Origin: Prevotella sp. UBA3294
GTDB lineage: Bacteria; Bacteroidota; Bacteroidia; Bacteroidales; Bacteroidaceae
Length of the DNA: 16,819 nt
Assembly (NCBI GenBank): GCA_002361535.1
Contig: DETG01000027.1
Coordinates: 4,395 to 21,213 of the forward strand
Direction of reading: 5' to 3'
Shown: positions 8,424-16,517 of the stretch, in pieces
How positions within the stretch are numbered: position 1 is the stretch's first letter
Layout: each line of letters begins with the position of its first letter
Notes under the pieces: model-generated
Databases searched by the model: none
What the model was told of the DNA's origin: nothing
Seen by the model: the letters and a program-made list of their open reading frames with translations, nothing else
Made by a program: the position numbers and the translations under genes

Positions 8424-8569
8424 GAATCGGGTGCTGAAAGTGTGTTTCCTTCCGTCAAAGAATCTTAAAAGCATATCTGAAGTTTAAACTTTTTCTTTGA
8501 TGTACCGTCTTAATAACAAATCGCGATTGAAAATAGTGTATTAGTTATTCATTTAAAAGATAAGTAGAT

Positions 8570-9046
8570 ATGAAAAAAATGATATGGTTGCTGACAGCGG
8601 TGTTTGCCGTAACAACCGCTTCGGCACAAGAGAACAACGGACAGAGGGGGCGACAACACTTCGATCGTACCGAGATGATGGTGAAGGAGTATAACCTGAA
8701 TGCCGATCAGGCTGAGAAAGTGAAAGCTTTAAATGAACAGTATGCCGACTTGTTCATTATGCGAGGAAGAGGTTTTGGCCGACCCGGTGGTCCTCGGGGT
8801 ATGGCTCCACAGACAGAGCAGAAGCCAGAAGGTCAGACAGGTGCTACAGCACAACAGCGTCAGCCACGTCGAGACAGGCAGATGCCTAACCGTGAAGAGA
8901 TGGAGAAACGGATGAAGGAGCGTCGCGAAAAGATGGAAGCATACAATGCGGAATTGAAGAAGATCATGACTCCTGAACAGTTTGACGCCTATGAGAAGCG
9001 GATGCAGGAGATGCGTAACCGTCGCCCTCAGATGCCACGGCAGTAA
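8570..9046 (+). CDS. Secreted DUF4890/Spy-like helical protein of unknown function
   Basis: The 158-residue product has a clear signal peptide (MKKMIWLLTAVFA...TASA, probable cleavage after Ala19), so it is likely periplasmic. The mature protein has an N-terminal helical segment with LNADQAEKVKALNEQYAD (about 43-60), a central Arg/Gly/Pro/Gln-rich stretch (about 64-105: RGRGFGRPGGPRG, then Gln/Pro/Arg), a highly charged helix dense in Glu, Arg, Lys and Met (about 106-130), and a second repeat-like motif LKKIMTPEQFDAYEKRMQ (about 129-146). The paired 'L(N/T)xxQ...' helices resemble periplasmic Spy/CpxP proteins (LTxxQ) and the Bacteroidota DUF4890 family, some of which answer envelope stress; a chaperone role is inference. 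A 155-nt gap separates it from carB and has no perfect TAnnTTTG box; the closest is TAGTTATT near 8542. The start is fixed by the signal peptide and an A-rich leader. Confidence 0.85.
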   Translation: MKKMIWLLTAVFAVTTASAQENNGQRGRQHFDRTEMMVKEYNLNADQAEKVKALNEQYADLFIMRGRGFGRPGGPRGMAPQTEQKPEGQTGATAQQRQPRRDRQMPNREEMEKRMKERREKMEAYNAELKKIMTPEQFDAYEKRMQEMRNRRPQMPRQ

Positions 9047-9117
9047 TCAAGAAATGTGTAAGATTAGGTTGTTAGTAGTATTATAAATAAGGTAAAGATT
9101 GTTTTTTGAAAGGACAA

Positions 9118-9145
9118 AAAAGGACGGAGTCAACTCCGTCCTTTT
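9118..9145. terminator. Bidirectional terminator shared by the DUF4890-like gene and clpC
   Basis: GGACGGAG (9122-9129) pairs perfectly with CTCCGTCC (9134-9141) around a TCAA loop. The stem is flanked by an A-tract (9116-9121) and a T-tract (9142-9145), so it works on both strands. It sits 71 nt after the plus-strand stop and 19 nt after the clpC stop on the minus strand. Confidence 0.93.
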
Positions 9146-9164
9146 ATCGTTGGTGAGAAAGGGG

Positions 9165-11705
9165 TTATGCTGGTTGCTCTACTTCGAATAACAACTCATC
9201 GCGCTCGCCGTTTTTCTTCACATGGATGATGTTTCCCTCTTGCAGCTCACCGTCTAACAAACGCTCACATACACCGTCCTCGATATAGGTTTGGATAGCC
9301 CTCTTCAGTGGACGGGCACCAAACTGTACATCGTATCCTTTGGTGGCAACATACTCTTTTGCCTCGTCGGTAATATCCAAATGGTAACCCATCTCCTCGA
9401 TGCGTTTGTACAGGCCTTTCAGTTCTACATCGATAATCTTCTTGATAGCAGGAAGGTCGAGTTGATCGAAGGTGATGATCTCATCGAGGCGATTAAGGAA
9501 CTCGGGTGAGAACTGCTTGCTCAGGCTCTTCTGTATAATACTTCGGGCATATTCCTTATCATGATCGTCCATGGCCAGACCAGTACTTCCTGCATTGAAT
9601 CCTACGCCTCGGCCAAATTCCTTTAACTGGCGCGTTCCCGCATTTGAGGTCATGATGATCACAGTATTGCGGAAGTCAACGAGGCGTCCGTTTCCATCGG
9701 TGAGTCTTCCCTCGTCGAGTACCTGTAACAGCATGTTGAACACGTTGGGATGAGCTTTCTCTATCTCATCAAGCAATACGATGGAGTAGGGGTGACGACG
9801 TACGCGTTCAGTGAGTTGTCCACCTTCCTCATACCCAACGTATCCCGGAGGCGCTCCAATCAAACGTGATGTGTTGAAACTCTCGGAATACTCACTCATG
9901 TCGATGCGTATCAGGGCATCAGCACTGCCGAACATTTCTTCAGCCAGTTTTTTTGCAAGATATGTCTTGCCCACTCCCGTAGGACCTAAGAACATGAATG
10001 CACCGATGGGATGAGTAGGATCTTTCAATCCTACACGGTTACGTTGAATGGCTTTCACCATCTTCTCAATGGCTGGCTCCTGAGCAATGACGGCACTCTT
10101 CAGTTTCTGTGCGAGATTCTTTAACTGGATACCTTCAGATTGAGCCATGCGCTGCACGGGCACACCAGTCATCATCGATACCACGTCGGCTACGTCAGCC
10201 TCTGTTACGATCTTGTTCTCATCAACTTCACCATTGCTCCAACGTTCCTGCATCTCATTGAGTTCCTTTTCCAGCAGTTGCTGTTTATCGCGGAAACCTG
10301 CTGCAAGTTCGAAATTCTGGTTGCGCACAGCTGCTTGTTTCTTTTCTTTCACTGTGGCAATCTGTTGTTCGAGTTCAGTTATTTCTGGTGGAATAGCAGC
10401 ATTCTGCAGGTGGATTTTTGAACCAACCTCATCGAGCGCATCTATTGCTTTATCAGGGAAAAACCTGTCTGTCACGTATCTGTCTGTCAGTTTGACACAT
10501 GCCAAAATGGCATCATCGGTGTAGTTCACATGGTGATGCTTCTCATATCGATCCTTGATGTTTTGCAAAATCTCCAATGTCTCATCAGAAGAGGTGGGCT
10601 CTACGATTACTTTCTGGAAACGACGTTCCAGTGCTCCGTCTTTTTCTATGGAGTTACGGTACTCATCGAGAGTGGTCGCACCAATGCATTGGATTGTTCC
10701 TCTCGCGAGAGCGGGCTTGAGGATATTGGCTGCGTCCATGCTCCCTGGTGTAGATCCAGCACCAATCAAGGTATGTATCTCATCGATGAAAACGATGATG
10801 TCAGGGTTGGACTCAATCTCCTTGATCAATGCACGGATGCGCTCCTCGAACTGTCCGCGATACTTGGTACCTGCAACGATGGCCGTCATATCCAGATTCA
10901 CCACGCGCTTGTTGAAAAGCATGGGTGAAGTGTGACGTTGTACGATCATCTGTGCCAATCCTTCTACAATGGCACTTTTGCCCACACCTGGTTCGCCGAT
11001 CAATATCGGATTGTTCTTTTTCCGTCGTCCGAGAATTTCGATCACTCGCTGAAGTTCGCGTTCACGCCCCACAACGGGATCGAGCAGACTGTCGGCAGCA
11101 GCCTTCGTCAGATCGGTGCTGAAATTGTCAAGTACAGGGGTTTTGCCGTCACCTTTTCGTGTGCGGGTGGCAGTTTTCTTCTCTTGATGTGTCTTATCGC
11201 CAGCAAGGGATTCCTCGTCAAGCTCATCCTCATCTGGCAGTCCTATGCCGTTTGAGGGTTGTGACTCTTTCTTATGGGAGAAATATGTCAGGGCATCTTC
11301 GTAATTCATGTTGTTAAATTCTAATACTACTTTTGCTCCATTATCCACATGGTCATGCAGGATTGCCAATAGTAGATGTTGAACATCCACGGTGGTTCGG
11401 GATTGGATACGTGCTTCAAGAACAGCAAGTTTCAGAATATTGCTTGCTTTTTCATTCAGCACCAATTCCTGTGTGTTAATGGGATGCATAAAGTCATCTT
11501 CGCGAACTTTTTGCTCAAGTTCTGTCTTCACTGATTGTAGATTGATGTCGTAGTTCACGAGAAAATCCCGTGCGGGGTTTTGCTTATCACGCAAGATTCC
11601 CAGCAAGAGATGTTCCGGCCCTACCGAACGGCTGGCCAGACGTGCCGCCTCCTCACGACTGAACGCGAGGATTTGAGAAACTTTCGGTGAGAACTGACTG
11701 GTCAT
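9165..11705 (-). CDS. clpC: ATP-dependent Clp protease ATP-binding subunit, ClpC type
   Basis: ClpC is a hexameric AAA+ unfoldase that feeds proteins to ClpP. The 846-residue protein has a Clp_N double repeat (about 5-145, with [12 protein letters not shown] and [10 protein letters not shown]), a polar charged linker (about 146-190), AAA1 with Walker A GEPGVGKS (237-244) and Walker B FIDE (306-309), a middle UVR-like coiled region (about 440-490, with [18 protein letters not shown]), and AAA2 with Walker A GPTGVGKT (574-581), Walker B LLDE (644-647) and the sensor-2 GARPL (796-800). A VGF tripeptide at 701-703 fits the ClpP-docking loop, so it is a ClpP partner and not a ClpB disaggregase; the short middle region agrees. 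clpP is not in the window. Its promoter lies at 11743-11772 with only a short leader. No CtsR-like operator (direct AGGTCAAA repeats) is seen upstream, so regulation differs from Firmicutes. Confidence 0.97.
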   Translation of the reverse strand: MTSQFSPKVSQILAFSREEAARLASRSVGPEHLLLGILRDKQNPARDFLVNYDINLQSVKTELEQKVREDDFMHPINTQELVLNEKASNILKLAVLEARIQSRTTVDVQHLLLAILHDHVDNGAKVVLEFNNMNYEDALTYFSHKKESQPSNGIGLPDEDELDEESLAGDKTHQEKKTATRTRKGDGKTPVLDNFSTDLTKAAADSLLDPVVGRERELQRVIEILGRRKKNNPILIGEPGVGKSAIVEGLAQMIVQRHTSPMLFNKRVVNLDMTAIVAGTKYRGQFEERIRALIKEIESNPDIIVFIDEIHTLIGAGSTPGSMDAANILKPALARGTIQCIGATTLDEYRNSIEKDGALERRFQKVIVEPTSSDETLEILQNIKDRYEKHHHVNYTDDAILACVKLTDRYVTDRFFPDKAIDALDEVGSKIHLQNAAIPPEITELEQQIATVKEKKQAAVRNQNFELAAGFRDKQQLLEKELNEMQERWSNGEVDENKIVTEADVADVVSMMTGVPVQRMAQSEGIQLKNLAQKLKSAVIAQEPAIEKMVKAIQRNRVGLKDPTHPIGAFMFLGPTGVGKTYLAKKLAEEMFGSADALIRIDMSEYSESFNTSRLIGAPPGYVGYEEGGQLTERVRRHPYSIVLLDEIEKAHPNVFNMLLQVLDEGRLTDGNGRLVDFRNTVIIMTSNAGTRQLKEFGRGVGFNAGSTGLAMDDHDKEYARSIIQKSLSKQFSPEFLNRLDEIITFDQLDLPAIKKIIDVELKGLYKRIEEMGYHLDITDEAKEYVATKGYDVQFGARPLKRAIQTYIEDGVCERLLDGELQEGNIIHVKKNGERDELLFEVEQPA

Positions 11706-11742
11706 TGTCTTGTTATTCCTTTCCTTCTTTCGTTATCTTTTG

Positions 11743-11772
11743 CAAAGTTAATTCTTTTTCTTAAACTACAAA
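11743..11772 (-). promoter_or_regulatory. Candidate Bacteroidota-type promoter of clpC
   Basis: On the minus strand TTTG (11772-11769) is followed after 18 nt by TAACTTTG (11750-11743), which fits TAnnTTTG. The spacer is slightly short of the usual 19-21 nt. Transcription would start near 11735-11739, about 30 nt before the clpC ATG. The -33 TTTG lies in the T-tract of the araC terminator. Confidence 0.65.
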
Positions 11773-11832
11773 AATAATGCCAGAGAAAAACATGTGACAG
11801 GAATAGCGAAATGGCATTACTTCTCCATGTTT
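11770..11832 (-). terminator. Terminator region of the araC-type gene with two interleaved hairpins
   Basis: Read on the minus strand, TAATGCCA (11819-11812) pairs with TGGCATTA (11782-11775) around a 29-nt loop and is followed at once by TTTTT (11774-11770), an intrinsic terminator with a long loop. A second pair, AAACATG (11832-11826) with CATGTTT (11794-11788), is interleaved with the first and is also followed by Ts (TTC). The two stems overlap in nesting, so they are either alternatives or a pseudoknot. The outer end reaches into the araC stop codon. Confidence 0.6.
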
Positions 11833-12727
11833 AGTATAGGCTGGCTTTTCCTTTCCTGTAGGCCAAAGGGGTCATGCCAGCTTTTTGTTTGAAAAAATTG
11901 GTGAAAGCCGACTGGTCATTGAAGTTCAGCTCTTCGGAAATCTCGATCATCGTCATGTCTGTTGTCTTGAGAAGCATACAGATTTCATTATACAGAAAAT
12001 TAGAGAGGTAACCATAAACAGTGTTACCCGATAGTTCTTTCACCACTCGTGATAGATAGGTGGGAGTGATGTTCAGGTTGTCGGCATAGAATCTCACTTG
12101 ACGCTCTTTTCTGAAATTACGTGCAGCGAGATGAATGAATATCTTGAATATGTTCTCTTTATGCTTCAGGTCGTGTGTGTTCACGTTATCTCCATACACC
12201 TGTTCTGTAAGGAAAAGTTGGGATACATGTATAAGGTATTTGATCATCTCGTTTTTGTATAGATGAGGTTGTGAGATGGTTTTCTGTATTTGCTGGAATA
12301 GTGCGTAGAATTCTACAGCCTTGCTTTCACCAAGGTGGAACACAGGCATGGTGGTAAACAGTTCGAATGGCAATGACTCGCGGAGCCGGTCATCCATATT
12401 GATTGTATCGTTGAAATAAGTACTGTCTATGAGTAGATGAACTGATGTTACCTCTTGCGAACATGAAATGAAATTGAGGGTCTGATGGGGTAGGGTGACG
12501 ATGAGGTCATTCATTTGCAATGTTAAAAGATTCCCATTGACGGTATATTGTTGCTCCCCGTCCACCACCAGAATGATAGAGAAGAAACTAAGTGTCATTG
12601 GTTGCTGTCGAATCCCTTCCATGATATTCCGATTGGTGGCTACACAGGCCACAACAGCACCGTAGGTGTCTTCTATATTCTGTTGAATTGTTAAATCGGT
12701 TAGATTGTATATATGATTATGTAGCAT
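11831..12727 (-). CDS. AraC-family transcriptional regulator
   Basis: The 298-residue protein has an N-terminal cupin-like effector or dimerisation domain (about 20-130: beta-strand-rich with ILVVDGEQQYTVNGNLLTLQMNDLIVTLP), a helical linker (about 135-185) and a C-terminal pair of helix-turn-helix motifs (about 205-292). The first helix pair includes VRFYADNLNITPTYLSRVVKE; the second includes TMIEISEELNFNDQSAFTNFFKQ and the signature end GMTPLAYRK. These are hallmark AraC/XylS DNA-binding features. It has no signal peptide or membrane segment, so it is a cytoplasmic one-component regulator. It is transcribed away from the dcuB-ansB-porin-aspA operon across a 141-bp gap, the typical place for a dedicated regulator. 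Its own promoter overlaps candidate operators, so autoregulation is plausible. The effector (aspartate, asparagine or a dicarboxylate) is only a guess. Confidence 0.93.
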   Translation of the reverse strand: MLHNHIYNLTDLTIQQNIEDTYGAVVACVATNRNIMEGIRQQPMTLSFFSIILVVDGEQQYTVNGNLLTLQMNDLIVTLPHQTLNFISCSQEVTSVHLLIDSTYFNDTINMDDRLRESLPFELFTTMPVFHLGESKAVEFYALFQQIQKTISQPHLYKNEMIKYLIHVSQLFLTEQVYGDNVNTHDLKHKENIFKIFIHLAARNFRKERQVRFYADNLNITPTYLSRVVKELSGNTVYGYLSNFLYNEICMLLKTTDMTMIEISEELNFNDQSAFTNFFKQKAGMTPLAYRKGKASLY

Positions 12728-12745
12728 AAGTGTTCAATTCGGATG

Positions 12746-12777
12746 CAAATATACAAATTTGTTTCGTTATTTACAAA
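12746..12777 (-). promoter_or_regulatory. Bacteroidota-type promoter of the araC-family gene
   Basis: On the minus strand TTTG (12777-12774) and TATATTTG (12753-12746, fits TAnnTTTG) are separated by exactly 20 nt. Transcription should start near 12738-12742, leaving a leader of only about 11-15 nt before the ATG at 12727. Confidence 0.8.
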
Positions 12778-12797
12778 ATTTAGTCGTTTTTTTGTAA
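12753..12797. promoter_or_regulatory. Candidate operator cluster between araC-type gene and dcuB
   Basis: Three repeat elements overlap here. The first is a perfect 10-bp palindrome, ACAAATTTGT (12753-12762), abutting the araC -7 box. The second is an 8-bp inverted repeat, TTACAAAA (12771-12778) with TTTTGTAA (12790-12797), separated by 11 nt. The third is a direct repeat, TCGTTATTT (12764-12772) and TCGTTTTTT (12784-12792), 8 of 9 identical at a 20-nt period. Direct repeats about two helical turns apart are typical of AraC-family binding sites. The region is AT-rich, so chance matches are possible; assignment to this regulator is inference. Confidence 0.45.
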
Positions 12798-12819
12798 GAA
12801 TTGTCTGAGAAAATCGCCA

Positions 12820-12827
12820 TAATTTTG
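12820..12827 (+). promoter_or_regulatory. -7 element of the dcuB-ansB-porin-aspA operon promoter
   Basis: TAATTTTG fits TAnnTTTG. No TTTG or TTG lies 19-21 nt upstream: the nearest are TTG at 12801 (16-nt spacer) and TTTG at 12791 (25-nt spacer). A good -7 box with a poor -33 suggests activator dependence, and the candidate operators end at 12797, a position suited to an activator. Transcription would start near 12831-12835. Confidence 0.6.
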
Positions 12828-12868
12828 CCGATGAAAACAATAACGTATCAACTACAACTGAAAATCTT

Positions 12869-14215
12869 ATGGTAACAGCAATCGTACTGATTCAATTAGC
12901 TATTGTCCTTGCGCTGATTTTTATAGGTGCTCGTGTAGGAGGCATCGGCTTAGGTATTTATGGCATGGTGGGTGTATTCATCCTCGTGTTCTTGTTTGGT
13001 CTTCATCCAGGAAAAATACCTATTGATGTGATGTTGATCATCGTATCTGTGATCACTGCTACGGCAGCCCTACAAGCTGCAGGGGGCCTTGATTACCTGG
13101 TGGGCCTGGCTGCAAAATTCCTTCGTAAGCATCCTGATCGCATCACATATTATGGTCCGCTCACAACGTGGCTGTTCTGTTTGGTGGCAGGAACGGCACA
13201 TACTTCTTATTCCTTGTTGCCGATCATCTCGGAGATTGCCACAAACAGTAAGATCCGTCCTGAGCGTCCCATGACGGTTGCCACGATAGCTGCCTCGTTA
13301 GGCATCACTGGCAGTCCTATGTCAGCGGCAACAGCAGCAGTGATCAGCACTGATCTTTTAGGTGGCAAGGGTATCGAGTTAGGAGATATCCTTTTGGTCT
13401 GTATCCCAGCCTCATTCATTGCTATTCTTGTTTCGTCATTCGTTCAGAATTTTATTGGTAAAGAATTGGAGGACGATCCGGAGTATCAGCGCCGAGTTCG
13501 TGAGGGAATCATTAATCCCGAGGCAGATGCGAAGGCTATGCAGCAGATGGAGTCGAATCCCAGTCCTTATGCTAAATACTCTGTATTCGCATTCCTTTTA
13601 GGTGTCTTCTTGGTTGTGTTGTTTGGTTCTGTCCCCTCACTTCGTCCTTCGTTTGAAGTGAATGGTACAATGGAACGCCTCTCCATGCCCGAGACTATTG
13701 AAATCATTATGATGTCGATTGCTGCCCTGATTCTGATTGTGGGTCGTGCTGATGTGAAGAAGGCCGTGAGCGGTAATATTTTCGGGGCCGGAATGAATGC
13801 CATGGTGAGCATTTTCGGTATCGCGTGGATGGGCGATACTTTCTTCAACGGAAACATTGAGTTCTTCAAGAATCATATCGCCGATGTGGTGACGCAATAT
13901 CCGTTCCTTTTCGCCGTGGCTCTGTTCATCATGAGTATCATGCTTTTCTCGCAGGCTGCTACTGTACGAACCCTCTATCCATTGGGTATTGGTCTGGGAA
14001 TCAATCCACTGGCACTTGTTGCGATGTTCCCTGCCGTGAACGGTTATTTCTTTATCCCGAACTATCCCACTGAGGTGGCAGCCATTAACTTCGACCGAAC
14101 AGGTACAACACGTATCGGAAAGTACGTGATCAACCATTCGTTCCAACTGTCTGGCTTCATCACCACCTTTGTTAGTATTGGTGTGGGCTATCTGATTATT
14201 ACCTTCTTATATTAG
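12869..14215 (+). CDS. dcuB: Anaerobic C4-dicarboxylate transporter, DcuA/DcuB family
   Basis: Dcu carriers exchange or import succinate, fumarate, malate and aspartate across the inner membrane during anaerobic growth. The 448-residue protein matches DcuB length (446) and is strongly hydrophobic, with about ten or more membrane segments. Family blocks include IFIGARVGGIGLGIYG near the N-terminus, ATAALQAAGGLDYLVGLAAK (about 65-84), FCLVAGTAHTSYSLLPII (about 103-120), IRPERPM and GITGSPMSAATAAVIS. PGKIPIDVML, LQAAGGLD, IRPERPM and KELEDDPEYQ resemble DcuB more than DcuA, but the physiological direction cannot be read from sequence. As first gene of an operon with ansB and aspA, import of aspartate coupled to succinate export is the likely job. 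The ATG at 12869 begins directly at the first membrane helix and follows a leader of about 35 nt. A 14-codon out-of-frame ORF (12831-12875) overlaps the start. Confidence 0.93.
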   Translation: MVTAIVLIQLAIVLALIFIGARVGGIGLGIYGMVGVFILVFLFGLHPGKIPIDVMLIIVSVITATAALQAAGGLDYLVGLAAKFLRKHPDRITYYGPLTTWLFCLVAGTAHTSYSLLPIISEIATNSKIRPERPMTVATIAASLGITGSPMSAATAAVISTDLLGGKGIELGDILLVCIPASFIAILVSSFVQNFIGKELEDDPEYQRRVREGIINPEADAKAMQQMESNPSPYAKYSVFAFLLGVFLVVLFGSVPSLRPSFEVNGTMERLSMPETIEIIMMSIAALILIVGRADVKKAVSGNIFGAGMNAMVSIFGIAWMGDTFFNGNIEFFKNHIADVVTQYPFLFAVALFIMSIMLFSQAATVRTLYPLGIGLGINPLALVAMFPAVNGYFFIPNYPTEVAAINFDRTGTTRIGKYVINHSFQLSGFITTFVSIGVGYLIITFLY

Positions 14216-14258
14216 GATTTTATTCTATCATTATAATCAATATTAAAAAACAACAATT

Positions 14259-15308
14259 ATGAAAACAATGCGTAACATTTTGGTAATTCTGGCACTGTTA
14301 GTGTCGGTGAACATCGTTGCTAAACCGAAAATCCGTATTATCGCTACGGGTGGAACGATTGCAGGTGTAAGTACTTCTGCTACCTCCTCTGCCTACAGTG
14401 CTGGACAGGTAGGTGTACAAACTTTGATAGACGCTGTTCCTCAGATGCTTTATTTAGCAGATATCAGTGGTGAGCAGCTGGTGAATATCGGTTCTCAGGA
14501 TATGAACGATGAAGTTTGGCTGAAACTGTCGAAGCGTATCAATGAACTGCTGAACAATGAAGGGTATGATGGTGTCGTGGTAACTCACGGAACGGATACC
14601 ATGGAAGAGACAGCCTATTTCCTGAATCTGACAGTGAAGAGCGACAAACCCGTAGTGCTCGTGGGCTCCATGCGTCCATCTACTGGTATCAGTGCCGATG
14701 GTCCTGGTAACCTTTATGCCGGTGTGGCAGCTGCTGCCAGTCCTGCTTCTAAAGGTCGTGGCGTACTCGTTTGCATGAACAATCTGTTGCTTGATGCCAA
14801 GGATGTTGTAAAGATGCACACTACTGATGTGGCTACTTTCCAGGCTGCCAACTATGGTAAGGTGGGTTATGTATATAACGGTGAAGCTATCTATAACCGT
14901 AATGTTGACAACCTGCACACGGTGAATAGTGAGTTTGACGTAACAAATCTCGATAAGCTTCCTAAGGTGGGTATCGTTTATGGCTATGCCAACTGTTCTC
15001 CGCTGCCGATGCAGGCATTTGTTGATGCCAAATATGATGGTATCGTTTTGGCAGGTGTGGGTGACGGTAACTTCTATAAGGATGTGTTCGATGTAGCTCT
15101 GAAGGCTCGTGAAAAGGGTATCAACATCGTCCGCTCATCACGTGTTCCTACTGGTCCTACTTGTCTGAATGGCGAGGTTGATGATGAAAAGTACCACTTC
15201 GTGGCAGCTCTGACACTGAACCCTCAAAAGGCTCGTGTACTGTTGATGCTCGCTCTGACCAAGACTAACGACTGGAAACAAATTCAAGAATATTTTAAGA
15301 AATACTAA
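14259..15308 (+). CDS. ansB: Type II (periplasmic) L-asparaginase
   Basis: AnsB hydrolyses L-asparagine to L-aspartate and ammonia. The 349-residue precursor has a signal peptide (hydrophobic core LVILALLVSVNIVA, probable cleavage after Ala21) and no lipobox, so the enzyme is periplasmic. By alignment in mind to E. coli AnsB (mature numbering), all key residues are present: Thr33 (T12) in ATGGTIAG, Tyr46 (Y25), Ser79 (S58) in NIGSQDMND, Thr112-Asp113 (T89-D90) in THGTDTMEET, and Lys185 (K162) in DVVKMHTTDVATF. Further type II blocks are SMRPSTGISADGP, VGIVYGYAN, SSRVPTGPT and NPQKARVLLMLALT. It lies 43 nt after dcuB with no promoter or terminator between, and only 2 nt before the porin gene, so it is within the operon. 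The MKTMRN start fits; an ATG at 14268 would shorten the signal by three residues. Glutaminase side activity cannot be judged. Confidence 0.96.
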   Translation: MKTMRNILVILALLVSVNIVAKPKIRIIATGGTIAGVSTSATSSAYSAGQVGVQTLIDAVPQMLYLADISGEQLVNIGSQDMNDEVWLKLSKRINELLNNEGYDGVVVTHGTDTMEETAYFLNLTVKSDKPVVLVGSMRPSTGISADGPGNLYAGVAAAASPASKGRGVLVCMNNLLLDAKDVVKMHTTDVATFQAANYGKVGYVYNGEAIYNRNVDNLHTVNSEFDVTNLDKLPKVGIVYGYANCSPLPMQAFVDAKYDGIVLAGVGDGNFYKDVFDVALKAREKGINIVRSSRVPTGPTCLNGEVDDEKYHFVAALTLNPQKARVLLMLALTKTNDWKQIQEYFKKY

Positions 15309-15310
15309 TT

Positions 15311-16477
15311 ATGAAAAAGATCATGTTATTAAGCCTGCTCTTTGTGCCTGTTACCATGATGGCACAGCAGGATAAAGATGCATCAGCAGGTGAGGAATCA
15401 CTGTTCGAGAAAGTCACAAAGATAGAGAAGAAGCAAGATAACTTCCATTTCCTGTTGAATCTCAATAATAGTTTCGACGTCAATCAGGGTGATGGAAAAT
15501 TCCAGAATGCTAAGTTCAATATGCGTCAGATCCGTATTGAGGCAAAAGGAAATATCAACGACACGTTCTCTTTCCGCTGGCGTCAGCGATTGAATCGCAA
15601 TAACACACCTGCTGCTGACAATCTCGACAACATGCCTTCTTCATCTATCGATGTGGCTGGTATCGGTGTCAACGTGAGTGACAAGTTCTCCATGTTCCTT
15701 GGTAAACAATGTGCTGCATACGGTGGAATAGAATTTGATCTCAACCCTATTGAGATTTACGAATATTCCGACATGGTTGACTATATGAGCAACTTCCTTA
15801 CCGGTGCGAACTTCCAGTTCCAGCTTACCCCCAACCATCAACTTCAGTTGCAGGTGCTTGACAGCCGCAGTGGAAGTATGAGTGATATGTATGGTGATGG
15901 CTATGAGCAGTCGAAAGTACCTTTGGTTTACACAGCCAACTGGAACGGAAATTTCGGTGATGTGTTCAAGACTCGCTGGAGCTACTCTCTGATGAGTCAG
16001 GCAAAGGGTAATCAGAGCCACTATGTCGCTCTGGGCAATGAGGTGACCCTTAACAATTTCGATGCATTCTTCGATGTGATGTATATGCGTGAGGGTATTG
16101 ATCGCGAGGGCATCGTTTCCAGCATCGTGGGTAATAATGCGATGGGTGGTCATCAGAATGATGCCGAGTATCTGTCGTTGGTCATGAAGGCACAGTACCG
16201 CTTCAGCCCGAAATGGAATTTCTTCGTCAAGGGAATGCTTGAAAACGAAGGATTCTCTAAGTCAAACGGCTCCATTGAAAAAGGTAAGTATCGCACAGCA
16301 TTGGGCTACTTTGCAGGTATCGAATACTATCCGATGAAGAACAGCAACCTGCATTTCTTCCTCACCTATGTGGGTCGCCACTATAACTATACCGACAGGG
16401 CAAAGGCTTATGGTGCAGATGATTATAGTACTAACCGTATTTCATTGGGTTATATCTGGCAACTGCCAATGTTCTAA
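15311..16477 (+). CDS. Outer-membrane porin-like beta-barrel, OprO/OprP-like family
   Basis: The 388-residue precursor starts with a signal peptide (MKKIMLLSLLFVPVTMMA, probable cleavage after Ala18), followed by a short polar stretch (about 19-45, with a charged EKVTKIEKKQDN that may be helical) and then alternating amphipathic strands throughout: FNMRQIRIEAKGNINDTFSF, WRQRLN, FSMFLGKQ, FQFQLTPNHQLQLQVLD, WNFFVKGM, LHFFLTYVGRHYNY. The last residues, ISLGYIWQLPMF, end in the terminal Phe typical of BAM substrates. It resembles Bacteroidota porins annotated near phosphate-selective porin O/P. There is no TonB box, plug or SusD partner, so passive diffusion is likely. Its start lies 2 nt after the ansB stop, implying coupled translation, and aspA follows 40 nt later; a role in admitting asparagine or small peptides, or in dicarboxylate efflux, is inferred from that context. 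Substrate specificity is unknown. Confidence 0.82.
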   Translation: MKKIMLLSLLFVPVTMMAQQDKDASAGEESLFEKVTKIEKKQDNFHFLLNLNNSFDVNQGDGKFQNAKFNMRQIRIEAKGNINDTFSFRWRQRLNRNNTPAADNLDNMPSSSIDVAGIGVNVSDKFSMFLGKQCAAYGGIEFDLNPIEIYEYSDMVDYMSNFLTGANFQFQLTPNHQLQLQVLDSRSGSMSDMYGDGYEQSKVPLVYTANWNGNFGDVFKTRWSYSLMSQAKGNQSHYVALGNEVTLNNFDAFFDVMYMREGIDREGIVSSIVGNNAMGGHQNDAEYLSLVMKAQYRFSPKWNFFVKGMLENEGFSKSNGSIEKGKYRTALGYFAGIEYYPMKNSNLHFFLTYVGRHYNYTDRAKAYGADDYSTNRISLGYIWQLPMF

Positions 16478-16517
16478 TAAACAAGTAATTATACAAACAT
16501 TATTAAATAAATAGATT

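Noticed and set aside
8415..8569. Promoter for the DUF4890-like gene
   Set aside because: TTTG occurs at 8496, but no TAnnTTTG lies 19-21 nt downstream. TAGTTATT near 8542 misses two consensus bases, so I do not call it.
9165..11705. ClpB disaggregase identity
   Set aside because: The middle region is short and UVR-like, not a long ClpB coiled-coil, and a VGF ClpP-docking motif is present.
13637..14146. 169-codon minus-strand frame rich in His and Ser within dcuB
   Set aside because: It is antisense to membrane-helix coding sequence, which commonly gives such frames. No start context or promoter is visible.
15641..16153. 170-codon minus-strand frame inside the porin gene
   Set aside because: It is a shadow of the porin; no promoter or homology is recognised.
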